Source: Leadbetterella byssophila DSM 17132
GTDB taxonomy: Bacteria; Bacteroidota; Bacteroidia; Cytophagales; Spirosomataceae
Length of the DNA: 64,000 nt
Assembly: GCF_000166395.1 (NCBI RefSeq)
Contig: NC_014655.1
Span: 3,658,001-3,722,000 of the forward strand
Direction: 5' to 3'
Positions 1 through 9,329 of the stretch are shown here, piece by piece (within the stretch, counting starts at the first letter, position 1; the number at the start of each line of letters is the position of its first letter). Both the position numbers and the translations under genes were made by a program. The notes under the pieces were generated by a model. That model was not told the origin of the DNA, ran no database searches, and saw only the letters and a list, made by a program, of their open reading frames with translations.

Positions 1-313
1 CAGTTCCTGTGCCGTGAGAGGTCTTATGCCATACATCATTCACCCCTATGTAGATCACCACTACATTAGGCTTTAAGGCCAGCATTTCATCCATTCTTAG
101 GTAAAGGTCATAGACTTTATTTCCTCCGATTCCCGCACCTATGGCTTCGTATTTTCCGGGATGGTTTTTGGCTATATACTCCTGGATTTGATGTACATAA
201 CCTTTAGGCTGTACTCCCATTTGCGTTATGGAATCTCCAAAGAAAACGATCTTTATAGGATCTGGTGATTTGAAGGATAGCAGGGCTAGTGTAAATAGGA
301 ATAGGTATTTCAT
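1..313 (-). CDS. SGNH/GDSL-family hydrolase, secreted (3' part missing)
   Basis: The start codon lies at 313 and the gene runs off the left edge, so only the first 104 residues are visible. A short signal peptide (MKYLFLFTLALLSF) is followed by block I of SGNH esterases, FFGDSITQ, whose serine is the nucleophile. Block III, GVNDVW, follows near residue 92. Members hydrolyse esters on carbohydrates or lipids in the periplasm or outside the cell. The substrate cannot be read from this fragment. It diverges from the exbB-like gene across about 140 bp of AT-rich intergenic sequence. The family call is firm; the C-terminal DxxH block lies outside the window. Confidence 0.85.
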   Translation of the reverse strand, partial: MKYLFLFTLALLSFKSPDPIKIVFFGDSITQMGVQPKGYVHQIQEYIAKNHPGKYEAIGAGIGGNKVYDLYLRMDEMLALKPNVVVIYIGVNDVWHKTSHGTGT

Positions 314-451
314 TTTAAGGTTTTTTATTGCAATATAAATGTCAATATGAGAAATCGGGCTTGAAACTTTTATTTAACGCTTAAAAATACTTTCCTTTGT
401 AAAATATTTCGTGCTTTAACTAAGTTATTAACCCAAGTAAAAAACTGACGT

Positions 452-1126
452 ATGCTCCTGAACCTCCTACTTCAAGTCACTGACAGCACTGCTGTAGCAG
501 CTCCGGTTGAAATCAATTACTTCTCATTATTACTCAAAGGTGGATTCGTAGTATATCCAATTTTGGTCTTATTACTCATCACCATTTATCTGGGATTTGA
601 AAGATACTTCTTTATCAAGAGTGCTTCGCAAATGGATTCCGGATTTATCCGTTCTCTAAAAGATAATCTAGTAAGAGGAGATATCAGAGCGGCATCTGCT
701 TTGGCCAAAGGAACAAACAAACCCATTTCACGTATACTTGAAAAGGGGATTAACCGTATCGGTAAGCCGGTAAAGGATATTGAGAGTGCCATGGAAATTC
801 AATCCAATCTAGAAGTTTCTAAGATGGAGAAGAATATGGGTTACCTGGGATTGATTGCCGGGGTGGCTCCAACTCTTGGTTTCGTGGGTACCATTAGCGG
901 TATCATCCGTATCTTCTATGAGATCTCCACTACAGGTAACTTTACCATTGAGACGATTTCAAACGGTCTATATGAGAAGATGATCGCATCATTCACAGGT
1001 TTGATCGTGGGTCTTATAGCTTATGCCCTGTACCATGGAATCAACATGATGATAGATAAGTTCTCTATTCATCTACAAAGTACCGTGATGGATTTCTTTG
1101 ATACACTAAATGAACCTACACGCTAA
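452..1126 (+). CDS. MotA/TolQ/ExbB proton channel family protein
   Basis: This 224-residue inner-membrane protein has the ExbB/TolQ layout: one membrane segment near residues 30-50 (GGFVVYPILVLLLITIYLG), a cytoplasmic stretch, and two further membrane segments at about 130-160 and 180-200. The signature glycines and threonines of the channel appear in GLIAGVAPTLGFVGTISG. With ExbD it uses the proton gradient to drive TonB- or Tol-type work at the outer membrane. The next gene starts on the last base of its stop codon, so the two are translationally coupled. Which partner (TonB or TolA-like) it serves cannot be told from the sequence. Confidence 0.93.
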   Translation: MLLNLLLQVTDSTAVAAPVEINYFSLLLKGGFVVYPILVLLLITIYLGFERYFFIKSASQMDSGFIRSLKDNLVRGDIRAASALAKGTNKPISRILEKGINRIGKPVKDIESAMEIQSNLEVSKMEKNMGYLGLIAGVAPTLGFVGTISGIIRIFYEISTTGNFTIETISNGLYEKMIASFTGLIVGLIAYALYHGINMMIDKFSIHLQSTVMDFFDTLNEPTR

Positions 1127-1524
1127 TGAAACTGAAGAGACAAAGAAGATTTCATGCGGAGGTTCAAACGGCCTCTTTGAATGATATCATGTTCTTCCTG
1201 CTCCTGTTCTTTTTGATCGTGTCTACTTTAGGAAGTCCAAATGTCATTCGATTGATGCTGCCCAAAACCTCTGAATCTACAAATGAGGTAAGTAAACAGC
1301 CTATCACCTTGTCCATCACAGAGGATAAGAGATTTTTTATAGACAGAAAGCAGATTAATTTCCCTGATCTGGAGAATGCCGTTCTTGAGGCAACCAGTGG
1401 GATGGAGGAGCCAACTGTAGTGCTGCGCGCCGCAGAATCTTTAACCATTCAGGATTTGGTGGATGTCATGGCCATAGGTGCCCGACTAAAAGTGAGAATG
1501 GTATTAGCAACAGACGTTAAATGA
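1126..1524 (+). CDS. ExbD/TolR family biopolymer transport protein
   Basis: This 132-residue protein has one N-terminal membrane anchor (FFLLLFFLIVSTL, about residues 23-35) preceded by the family motif ending in NDIMFFL, where the aspartate is the proton-carrying residue. A periplasmic domain follows, ending in VDVMAIGARLKVRMVLATD. It is the stator partner of the upstream ExbB-like channel. Start and stop overlap the neighbours on both sides (exbB-like at 1126, coaD at 1521), so the three genes form one tight operon. Confidence 0.92.
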   Translation: MKLKRQRRFHAEVQTASLNDIMFFLLLFFLIVSTLGSPNVIRLMLPKTSESTNEVSKQPITLSITEDKRFFIDRKQINFPDLENAVLEATSGMEEPTVVLRAAESLTIQDLVDVMAIGARLKVRMVLATDVK

Positions 1525-1964
1525 AAAGGGTAGCATTTTTTCCGGGATCCTTTGATCCTTTTACAAAAGGACATGAGGATATCGTTCGAAGAGGACTTAA
1601 GCTCTTTGATGAGATCATTATTGGTATTGGTACAAATTCTGCAAAGAAGAGATACTTCGAAATTCCGGAAATTGAATCCGCTATAAAACGCGCATTTCAG
1701 GATGATGAACGTGTAAAAGTGGTTCATTATGATGACTTGACCGCTGCCGTAGCACAGCAATATGGTGCAAGATTCATTATCAGAGGTCTTAGAAATACCA
1801 CTGATTTTGAATATGAAAACACCATTTCTCAGGTTAACCGTCAGTTAGTAGCAGACCTAGAAACGGTCTTTTTGATCACTTCTCCAGAGTTTGCGCCTAT
1901 AAGTTCAACGATTGTTCGAGAACTGCATAAATTCGGAGCTGATATCTCATCTTATATTCCTTAA
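1521..1964 (+). CDS. coaD: Phosphopantetheine adenylyltransferase
   Basis: This gene catalyses the penultimate step of coenzyme A synthesis, transfer of AMP to 4'-phosphopantetheine. The N-terminal nucleotidyltransferase signature is clear: FFPGSFDPFTKGHEDIVRR at residues 6-24, including the T/H of the TxGH motif. RGLRNTTDFEYE around residue 90 binds the substrate phosphate, and the ISSTIVRE motif lies near the end. Length (147 aa) is normal. The ATG overlaps the exbD-like stop (ATGA), which fixes the start. The 3' end overlaps the convergent protease gene by 4 bp. Confidence 0.97.
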   Translation: MKRVAFFPGSFDPFTKGHEDIVRRGLKLFDEIIIGIGTNSAKKRYFEIPEIESAIKRAFQDDERVKVVHYDDLTAAVAQQYGARFIIRGLRNTTDFEYENTISQVNRQLVADLETVFLITSPEFAPISSTIVRELHKFGADISSYIP

Positions 1965-3139
1965 ATTTTGATAAAAGGTAGGGTAGTATTCCCTATTTTT
2001 AGATAATATTTTCCTGAAGAGAGGAATTCGAGAGGAATCTCGGATTCCCCTTTTTGTATCTGCCCATTTGTAAGGATTTTTCCTTGCTGATTAATGATCT
2101 GATAGGGAAGGGCTTCTTCAGAGGTCTCTATTCTTATTAGATTAGATGCAGGATTAGGATATAGAGAAAACAGGGGTGATTCTGCAGAATAGGTTCTATC
2201 AAACTCATAAAAATTCAGGGCCCATCCTATCTGGTAAAGGACTGCCAAGGTGGCTTGTCCAGGGAATCGTACGCGTACTGCGGGTCGGATGGAAGGATAC
2301 ATCAATTGATCATCTGAATCTAACCTTTGGGCTTGAGAGAAATGTGAAAGACTTGCGCCTGAAGAGAAGGGAACTTCGGTATGAAGCATGATTCCATTTG
2401 AGGCATATTGTCCTTTTTCTATGGCGAATCTTACATCACCTTCGGTAATGGCATGTAGGAGGTTTTGGGAGTCATTAGTATAGAATCTGGGGTTTGCTAT
2501 TTCGTTACCCTGTTCATCTCGCATGAATTTATCGTAGATAAAGGGAATATTTTGGATTCCCCATCTAACATATGTAGCTTCATCTTCTGAGAATGAACTC
2601 ATGAAACCAATTCCGTGAGCCACTTCATGTAGAACAACTGAAACCATGTCATATTGAAATATGCTTCCTGTACCGGTAGGTGGTGCCCAGTTCGCCTCTG
2701 AATTAATACGAAGTATAATATCCGCTCCATTTCCTGTCAGGTTTTCCCCTTGTATGGCTTCTGCTAAGGCGGACGGGTACCAGGTTTCTTTGAAAGGTGC
2801 ATTCTTGAAATTCTTATATACTTTATCTGCACCTGCACTAGCCAAAGTGCGAGGATGCATACTTTCCCAATACACATGGATATGTATGGGAATCTTGCTG
2901 ATCAGGATTTGTTCCCAAATGGCTAAGGCTTCTTCCACATTTTGCTGTACTCCTTCAGGGACCGAATGGTAGGTTGGGATGAATTTAGAGGTAGGTTTAG
3001 CTGAAATTCTAAAGCCAAGAGATTGATTTATATAGAATGCTCCTCCATCGCCAGCTGGACAATCTATATGAAGACCCTGAGCGGATTCTTGCGCAAAGAG
3101 AGGAAAAGACAAGCCTAAGAGCAGTACAATTCTAAACAT
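1961..3139 (-). CDS. Secreted zinc metalloprotease with T9SS C-terminal sorting domain
   Basis: This 392-residue exported protein starts with a signal peptide (MFRIVLLLGLSFPLFAQ). A central zincin domain carries HEVAHGIGFMSSF, the HExxHxxG zinc site with its catalytic glutamate. The last ~75 residues, beginning SLYPNPASNLIRIE, match the T9SS type A sorting domain, so the enzyme is probably delivered to the cell surface or medium. No clear third zinc ligand of the metzincin type is visible after the glycine, so the exact peptidase family is open. It converges on coaD with a 4-bp overlap. Confidence 0.85.
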   Translation of the reverse strand: MFRIVLLLGLSFPLFAQESAQGLHIDCPAGDGGAFYINQSLGFRISAKPTSKFIPTYHSVPEGVQQNVEEALAIWEQILISKIPIHIHVYWESMHPRTLASAGADKVYKNFKNAPFKETWYPSALAEAIQGENLTGNGADIILRINSEANWAPPTGTGSIFQYDMVSVVLHEVAHGIGFMSSFSEDEATYVRWGIQNIPFIYDKFMRDEQGNEIANPRFYTNDSQNLLHAITEGDVRFAIEKGQYASNGIMLHTEVPFSSGASLSHFSQAQRLDSDDQLMYPSIRPAVRVRFPGQATLAVLYQIGWALNFYEFDRTYSAESPLFSLYPNPASNLIRIETSEEALPYQIINQQGKILTNGQIQKGESEIPLEFLSSGKYYLKIGNTTLPFIKI

Positions 3140-3326
3140 GCACTAAAGGTAAGGAATTTTGGGGTCAAATCTCTAGGCCGAAACATTGGTCCATATTATA
3201 AATATACGCAAAAAAAATGTTCAATGCAATAGTTTTCAATTTATTAAGTTTTGGAAAGGCGGTATTGTAGCTCTAAATTTTGATACATTGCTCTTTTTTT
3301 ATGAGTTTTGAGATTATTCGTTTAGT

Positions 3327-4043
3327 ATGTGTTATCACGTGACCTTACTTCCGGGGAATTTTCATAATCTGGTAGATGTAACCGGGGTAGCTCCTATTGA
3401 TCCAAAGAAAGGGGACAAGTTGTACAAACCGGGCTTCCATCTGAATGGTTTTGACCATCCTCATCTTCCTGTGATTCTTCCTCAAGGCCTGGATATGTAT
3501 AGATGGGGATTGATTCCACATTGGGTGGAGGATACCTATAAAGCAAATACCTTAAATGCAAGGAATGACGAATTGTTTGAGAAGGTATCCTACAGGAATT
3601 ATTGGTCCAATAGGTGCTTGGTGGTAGTTTCAGGTTTCTTTGAGCCACATACCAGAATGGGTATAGCCTCTAAGAAACAAAAAACGGAAAGTTGGTTCAT
3701 CAAGCATAAAGAAGATCCCATCTTGACTTTAGGTGGAATCTTTTGCGGTGGTACAGTTTCAATCATCACAACGGATGCCAGTCCCTTGCTTTCTGAGATT
3801 CATAATGATGGTAAAAGGATGCCACTAATATTGAGTAATGAGGCTATTAAAGAACGATGGTTGGATCCGAAATTAGGCATGAAGGATATGTCTAGGATCA
3901 TGGATTCCTACCCTCCGGATGAAGAACTAACCGCCTATAGAACCATTGACGGGATTATGAATACTCGTCTGGATACTAATGTCCCTGAAGCTATTTTACC
4001 CTTTTCAGGTACAGATTCAGGCCTCCTAAGTTTGTTTGATTGA
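3327..4043 (+). CDS. SOS response-associated peptidase (SRAP, YedK/HMCES-like)
   Basis: This 238-residue SRAP-domain protein starts MCYH. Once the initiator methionine is removed, Cys2 becomes the N-terminal nucleophile that crosslinks to abasic sites in single-stranded DNA. Other family hallmarks are RWGLIPHW, LNARNDEL with the DNA-binding asparagine, SGFFEP with the active-site glutamate, and IHNDGKRMPLIL with the active-site histidine. It protects abasic lesions from error-prone processing. The gene stands alone, divergent from the protease across an AT-rich gap. Confidence 0.95.
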   Translation: MCYHVTLLPGNFHNLVDVTGVAPIDPKKGDKLYKPGFHLNGFDHPHLPVILPQGLDMYRWGLIPHWVEDTYKANTLNARNDELFEKVSYRNYWSNRCLVVVSGFFEPHTRMGIASKKQKTESWFIKHKEDPILTLGGIFCGGTVSIITTDASPLLSEIHNDGKRMPLILSNEAIKERWLDPKLGMKDMSRIMDSYPPDEELTAYRTIDGIMNTRLDTNVPEAILPFSGTDSGLLSLFD

Positions 4044-4113
4044 GGACTTTGCCTCTGTTAATATCGTTGAATCATTAGCTAAAAAAGACTCATTTCTTGA
4101 GTTCTATTCTTCC

Positions 4114-4121
4114 TAGTTTTG
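4114..4121 (+). promoter_or_regulatory. Bacteroidota -7 promoter element (TAnnTTTG)
   Basis: TAGTTTTG matches the TAnnTTTG -7 box and lies 16 bp before the ATG of the glycoside hydrolase gene. A TTTG box at the ideal distance (19-20 bp upstream) is not evident, so the assignment rests on the -7 element alone. Confidence 0.4.
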
Positions 4122-4137
4122 TACCTAGTAATGAAAT

Positions 4138-7100
4138 ATGAATATGTATAAGATTGTATTGGGTATTTGTGCTTTCTTAATGGTTTGTAGTAAGCCATTG
4201 CAAGCACAAGATCAGATTTTAGATGGCATAGGTGAGACGGCTATGATAGCGCGTTATATTTTTAATGGAGATACCAGGGATTGGTCCCGAAATAATCACC
4301 ATGCAAAGGTAGAAGGGGGACAAGCCCGTTTCATAGATGATGCGAGATTTAAGAAAGTGATAGCCTTATCTGGAGGCTCGTATGTAACTCTTCCTTCTGA
4401 AACTTTATCCGACTTAGAATCCATCAGTATTTCTGCCTGGGTGAACATAAAATCCAAAGAAGAAGGACAGCGACTTTTTGCTTTTGGTAAGGATGCCAAT
4501 AAACAATTTTCTGCAGCTCCTACCGGACTGAAGGGTCAAGATGGTTTCCATGCTTTGTTTACTGCAGGATCCTCAAAACCTGCCAGTTCTACTGCTATTG
4601 AATTGAACAAGTGGGTTCATGTAGTGGTGGTGGTTGATATTACTTCAAAAACGTTAACTACTTATCTTGATAATAAAGCCCTAGCTGAAGTTTCAGGTAT
4701 CCCTCAGGAGCTTGATGCGGTATTAGGTCAAACCAATACCTTATATATTGGTAAATCATTGACTGGAGGAGATCCTACCTTGAATGCTTTAGTGCATGAC
4801 TTCAGAATTTACAGGGTTCCATTGACTCGTCGTCAAGTAGCAGGTATTTACTTTGGGGCTAATAAGTCTCAGGAAGGAGCTGTAAATGTAGGAAAGCCGG
4901 AAGAAAACCTCCCGCAATTTGGGAAAGAGGAGTCTCAACTTTACCATAAATACTTGGTGAAGGTTTCAGATATTACGGTGGAAACGGAGGTAGGTAACTT
5001 GCCAAGGCTTCCTTCGCATGTACCTGCCCAATATTCAAATGGCTTGAAACTAGATAAAGTTAGGGTGATTTGGCCTGCGCCAACGGATAACTCCTCTGTA
5101 CTAGAGCCAGGGAAATACACCATTAGCGGGAAGATTGCAGGTTCTGATTTTGTACCTAAAGCAACGGTAATAGTAAAAGCAGATAAGAAGGTTACTCCAA
5201 AAGCAAAATTGGCTGCATTCCCTTTGAGTGCCGTAACCTTAGAAGCCGACCGTCATCAGCACGATACAAAATTTATTGAGAATAGAGATAAATTTATCCA
5301 AGGATTAGCTAAAACAGATCCGAACTCCTTCTTATACATGTTCCGTCACGCTTTTGGTCAGAAACAACCTGAAGGGGCAAAGCCATTAGGCGTTTGGGAT
5401 AGCCAAAATACGAAGTTGCGCGGACATGCTACCGGTCACTACTTGACGGCCATTGCGCAGGCATATGCAAGTACAGGTTATGATAAAAACTTACAAGCGA
5501 ACTTTGCAGGCAAGATGGATCAGCTGGTAAATACCTTATACGAGTTATCCAGACTTTCAGGTACTCCAAAGGTACAGGGAGGAGAGGCCGTGGCAGATCC
5601 AACTAAAGTTCCTATGGGTCCAGGTAAGACGGAATATGATTCAGATCTAACTGACGAAGGTATCCGTACGGATTATTGGAATTGGGGCAAAGGGTATATC
5701 AGTGCCTATCCACCGGATCAGTTTATCATGTTAGAGCAGGGTGCGAAATACGGTGGTCAGAAGAATCAAGTTTGGGCTCCGTACTATACATTGCACAAGA
5801 TCCTTGCCGGTCTAATGGATGTGTATGAAGTGAGTGGCAACAAGAAGGCTTTAGACGTGGCAGTAGGTATGAGCGAATGGGTGCATGCCAGATTAGCGGC
5901 TTTGCCTCAAGATACTTTAATCAAGATGTGGAACACCTACATTGCAGGTGAATATGGTGGAATGAACGAGTCCATGGCGCGTTTGTTCTTCTTGACCAAG
6001 AATGAGAAGTTCCTTAAAACCGCTCAATTGTTTGACAACATCAAGATGTTCTATGGAGATGCAAGTCATTCTCATGGTTTAGCGAGGAATGTAGATACCT
6101 TTAGAGGCTTACATGCTAACCAACATATTCCGCAAATTGTAGGTAGTATAGAGATGTATGCTGTGTCTCAAAATCCCGACTACTATTTCATTGCTGAAAA
6201 CTTCTGGCATAGAACCGTTAGTGATTACATGTACAGTATAGGTGGTGTAGCAGGTGCCAGAAATCCGGCTAATGCGGAGTGTTTCATTGCTCAACCGGCA
6301 ACTATCTACGAAAATGGCTTCTCTCAGGGAGGGCAAAACGAGACCTGTGCTACCTATAACATGCTAAAATTGACTTCCAGTCTGTTTATGTTTGATCAGA
6401 AGGCAGAATACATGGATTATTACGAGCGCGGTTTGTATAACCATATTTTAGCTTCAGTAGCGAAAGACAGTCCGGCAAATACCTACCACGTGCCTTTAAG
6501 ACCGGGCTCCATCAAGCAGTTTGGAAATCCGAATATGACTGGATTTACATGTTGTAATGGTACTGCTATTGAAAGTAATACCAAGTTGCAAAACTCGATA
6601 TATTTTAAAAGCTTAGATAACTCTACGCTTTACGTTAATTTGTTTATACCTTCTACTTTGAATTGGGAAGAAAAAGGAATAAAGGTGGTGCAAACTACAA
6701 GTTTTCCTAAAGAAGATCAGACCAAGTTGAGAATAGAAGGCAACGGCAAGTTTGATTTACAAGTGAGGGTGCCTGGTTGGGCGAAAAAGGGCTTTGTGGT
6801 TAAGATCAATGGTAAGAAGCAAAAGATCAAAGCTACTCCAGGATCCTATGCTAAGATTAGCAGAACTTGGAAGAACGGAGATGTGCTGGAGATCACCATG
6901 CCTTTTGAGTTCCATTTGGATTATGTCATGGACCAACCGAACATCGCAAGCTTATTCTACGGTCCGGTACTGCTAGCAGCTCAGGAGACAGAGGCCAGAA
7001 AGGAATGGAGGCAGGTTACCTTTGATGCCAAAGACCTTTCGAAAAACATCAAAGGAAATCCGGAAACCTTAGAATTTACCATAGACGGCGTGCAGTTCAA

Positions 7101-7158
7101 ACCTTTCTATGAAAGTTACGGAAGGCACTCGGTTTACCTAGACGTTCGATTAAAATAA
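4138..7158 (+). CDS. GH127/GH146-type beta-L-arabinofuranosidase with LamG and Ig-like domains
   Basis: This 1006-residue secreted enzyme has a signal peptide ending near LQAQD, a concanavalin/LamG-like domain at about 35-235, an Ig-like Big_4 module at about 265-345 (DITVETEVGNLPRLP), and then a long (alpha/alpha)6 catalytic region. The zinc and nucleophile residues of the family are visible: Glu735 and Cys737 in NETCATY, and Cys805-Cys806 in TCCNGT, one of which is the nucleophilic cysteine. These enzymes release L-arabinofuranose from plant glycans. GH127 and GH146 cannot be separated by eye. The sugar-acid genes at 44-47 kb could act further down the same pathway, though they are distant. 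Confidence 0.9.
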   Translation: MNMYKIVLGICAFLMVCSKPLQAQDQILDGIGETAMIARYIFNGDTRDWSRNNHHAKVEGGQARFIDDARFKKVIALSGGSYVTLPSETLSDLESISISAWVNIKSKEEGQRLFAFGKDANKQFSAAPTGLKGQDGFHALFTAGSSKPASSTAIELNKWVHVVVVVDITSKTLTTYLDNKALAEVSGIPQELDAVLGQTNTLYIGKSLTGGDPTLNALVHDFRIYRVPLTRRQVAGIYFGANKSQEGAVNVGKPEENLPQFGKEESQLYHKYLVKVSDITVETEVGNLPRLPSHVPAQYSNGLKLDKVRVIWPAPTDNSSVLEPGKYTISGKIAGSDFVPKATVIVKADKKVTPKAKLAAFPLSAVTLEADRHQHDTKFIENRDKFIQGLAKTDPNSFLYMFRHAFGQKQPEGAKPLGVWDSQNTKLRGHATGHYLTAIAQAYASTGYDKNLQANFAGKMDQLVNTLYELSRLSGTPKVQGGEAVADPTKVPMGPGKTEYDSDLTDEGIRTDYWNWGKGYISAYPPDQFIMLEQGAKYGGQKNQVWAPYYTLHKILAGLMDVYEVSGNKKALDVAVGMSEWVHARLAALPQDTLIKMWNTYIAGEYGGMNESMARLFFLTKNEKFLKTAQLFDNIKMFYGDASHSHGLARNVDTFRGLHANQHIPQIVGSIEMYAVSQNPDYYFIAENFWHRTVSDYMYSIGGVAGARNPANAECFIAQPATIYENGFSQGGQNETCATYNMLKLTSSLFMFDQKAEYMDYYERGLYNHILASVAKDSPANTYHVPLRPGSIKQFGNPNMTGFTCCNGTAIESNTKLQNSIYFKSLDNSTLYVNLFIPSTLNWEEKGIKVVQTTSFPKEDQTKLRIEGNGKFDLQVRVPGWAKKGFVVKINGKKQKIKATPGSYAKISRTWKNGDVLEITMPFEFHLDYVMDQPNIASLFYGPVLLAAQETEARKEWRQVTFDAKDLSKNIKGNPETLEFTIDGVQFKPFYESYGRHSVYLDVRLK

Positions 7159-7161
7159 GTT

Positions 7162-7192
7162 TCAGCCCCGGTAAATGCCGGGGCTTTTCTTT
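7162..7192 (+). terminator. Rho-independent terminator after the glycoside hydrolase gene
   Basis: AGCCCCGG (7164-7171) pairs with CCGGGGCT (7178-7185) around a 6-base loop, followed by a T-rich run. Confidence 0.85.
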
Positions 7193-7273
7193 CTAATTGT
7201 TTTGTGATATGCCTGCTGGTCTGTAGATTTGAATGGAATCCACATCCTATGATCATTATATTTTATCTTTAGA

Positions 7274-9286
7274 ATGAGATTTCTAATTAGTTGTGGATTA
7301 TTATTATTCTGTTTATGCTCGTATGCGAACCGGGCTGATTCTCTATATCATGCCATATCCTCCACTACAGATGATGTGCAAAGAATTAAACTTTATAGAG
7401 AGCTTCTAGAGCATTTAATGCAAAAAGAGGTTCTTGATACTTCCACTATCACCTTTTATGCTCGATTAGGTATTGATCAAAGCTATAAGTCAAAATTTGA
7501 AGAACATTTGCCCTATTTCTATAACACACTGGGGTATATGTTCAAGTTTAGTAAGGATTATGATAAGGCACAAATCATGATTCGAAAGGGTTTGGAGATT
7601 GCGCAAAAATTAGATAATTCTACAGATATTTCTAGAAGTGGTTACACCTTAGGTATAGTTTATTTAGACCAACAAAAAGTGGGAGAAGCCATCTCTCAGA
7701 TACAGCAGAATTTTAAGCATTTGAGGCAGTTTCCGGACGACTATTATTCGCATGCCAATTACCTCTTGATGGCGTATCTAACCTTGTCCATGGATAACTA
7801 CCAGCTTTTCCAATATTTCTATGAAAAAGCCTCAAGGTTATACGAGTATGGAGAGAGTAGTAAGCGTTTGATTTATGATTTTAAGATTAGAGATTGTCTC
7901 CTAAAAGGAAAGGTGGAGGAAGCTGATGAGGTATTAGAGAAAATGCTTCTAGAGTTTCCACCCCAAAGTAGAAATAGTGCCATAGAAATTCCTGAAATGT
8001 ATCTCAATGTAGCTGATGCATATATCCGACAAGGTTTCTATAAAAAGGGGGTGGATTTGTTAGAGCAGGTTTTGAGTGTCAAGCATGGTGAGAATGACTA
8101 CCCCATTTACAAGTGCATGACTCTATTATCTCGAGGATATATTCAATTAGAGAAAATTGATCTGGCTGATAAGTGGAATAAGATTGCCTTAAGTAAGGCT
8201 CCTAATATGATTTTGATGGACCATCGTTTGATGGCTCTTGAAAATGATGTATTTATCAAGCAGGCTAGGGGACAATATGCAGAGTTGAGGGGTGTACTGT
8301 TAGAACTAGGGAAATATAAAGACAGTGTAAATTCAGCTATTAACAATAAAAGCTTTTTGCTGGTTTCTCTACTCCAGGATTACGATGAGATGGAGGAAGA
8401 TTTTGATCAAGTAAAAAGCTTGAATTTAGAACAAAAGGAACTACTTCAGAGGGATAAGCGGATTCGAATTCTTCTATTGGTGTTATTAGGGCTAATGGTC
8501 ATTTTTACGGCCACAATATATAGATTCTATAAGAAACTAGACGAAAGGAAGAAGGAGATACAAAGAAAGCGCTGGGAGCTAGCTTCACAGGCCCAGGTTT
8601 TGAGTGAAGCTAATCTGCAAAAGGACAAGTTATTATCACTGATAGGACATGAACTTCGGAGTCCGGTGGCAGAGCTGATCAGTATTCTGGAAGTGAAAAA
8701 GAGGATAAATAAATATGAGTCGGCTATTGATTATTTAGATAGTATATATGTAAAGTCAAAGAGGGTTCACCAGACTTTAGAGAACATTCTGACCTGGTCT
8801 GCTTCACAATTAAAGATGCAAGGGTCTGCAACTGTCCCTATAGATTTAGGTAAATTAGTGAGGTACACGCTTGAATTTACAGCTGAGTCATTAGGTGAAA
8901 AGCAATTGAAGGTGAATAATAAGGTCAAAGATGTTTGGGCCATGGGGCAGGAAGCTGAAATGCTGATTGTACTTAGAAATTTGATCAACAACGCCATAAA
9001 ATTCTCTCCAGAGGGAGGAAGTATCCATCTTTACTCTTATCAGGAATCAGATTTACTGCACTTAGTTATAGCTGACGAAGGTGAAGGTATGAGTGAGTCC
9101 GTTTTGTCTACCTTGTTCACCACTATACAACAAAGTGAACGGGGTACTTTTGGAGAGAAAGGAACCGGAGTAGGATTGTACATTTGCGCCGACTTGATGC
9201 GCGGTATAGGAGGAGATATTAGAGCCAGGCGCAGGCCTGTTGGTGGCACAGAGATGGTGCTAATTTTTCAGGCAGCTGAGCATTGA
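7274..9286 (+). CDS. TPR-containing sensor histidine kinase
   Basis: This 670-residue protein has a signal peptide and a periplasmic region of tetratricopeptide-like helices (about 25-380). One membrane segment lies near residues 397-418 (RILLLVLLGLMVIFTATIY), followed by a coiled coil and a HisKA domain with phospho-acceptor His459 in IGHELRSP. The HATPase_c domain shows NLINNAIKFS (N box), DEGEGMS (G1) and KGTGVGLYIC (G2). No receiver domain and no adjacent response regulator are present, so it is an orphan kinase here. The TPR part probably senses a periplasmic or envelope partner by protein contact. It resembles the kinase at 15.6 kb. Confidence 0.92.
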   Translation: MRFLISCGLLLFCLCSYANRADSLYHAISSTTDDVQRIKLYRELLEHLMQKEVLDTSTITFYARLGIDQSYKSKFEEHLPYFYNTLGYMFKFSKDYDKAQIMIRKGLEIAQKLDNSTDISRSGYTLGIVYLDQQKVGEAISQIQQNFKHLRQFPDDYYSHANYLLMAYLTLSMDNYQLFQYFYEKASRLYEYGESSKRLIYDFKIRDCLLKGKVEEADEVLEKMLLEFPPQSRNSAIEIPEMYLNVADAYIRQGFYKKGVDLLEQVLSVKHGENDYPIYKCMTLLSRGYIQLEKIDLADKWNKIALSKAPNMILMDHRLMALENDVFIKQARGQYAELRGVLLELGKYKDSVNSAINNKSFLLVSLLQDYDEMEEDFDQVKSLNLEQKELLQRDKRIRILLLVLLGLMVIFTATIYRFYKKLDERKKEIQRKRWELASQAQVLSEANLQKDKLLSLIGHELRSPVAELISILEVKKRINKYESAIDYLDSIYVKSKRVHQTLENILTWSASQLKMQGSATVPIDLGKLVRYTLEFTAESLGEKQLKVNNKVKDVWAMGQEAEMLIVLRNLINNAIKFSPEGGSIHLYSYQESDLLHLVIADEGEGMSESVLSTLFTTIQQSERGTFGEKGTGVGLYICADLMRGIGGDIRARRRPVGGTEMVLIFQAAEH

Positions 9287-9329
9287 ATTATAGGGTATCC
9301 CCGTATATTGTGCTCAAATCCTGTACTTG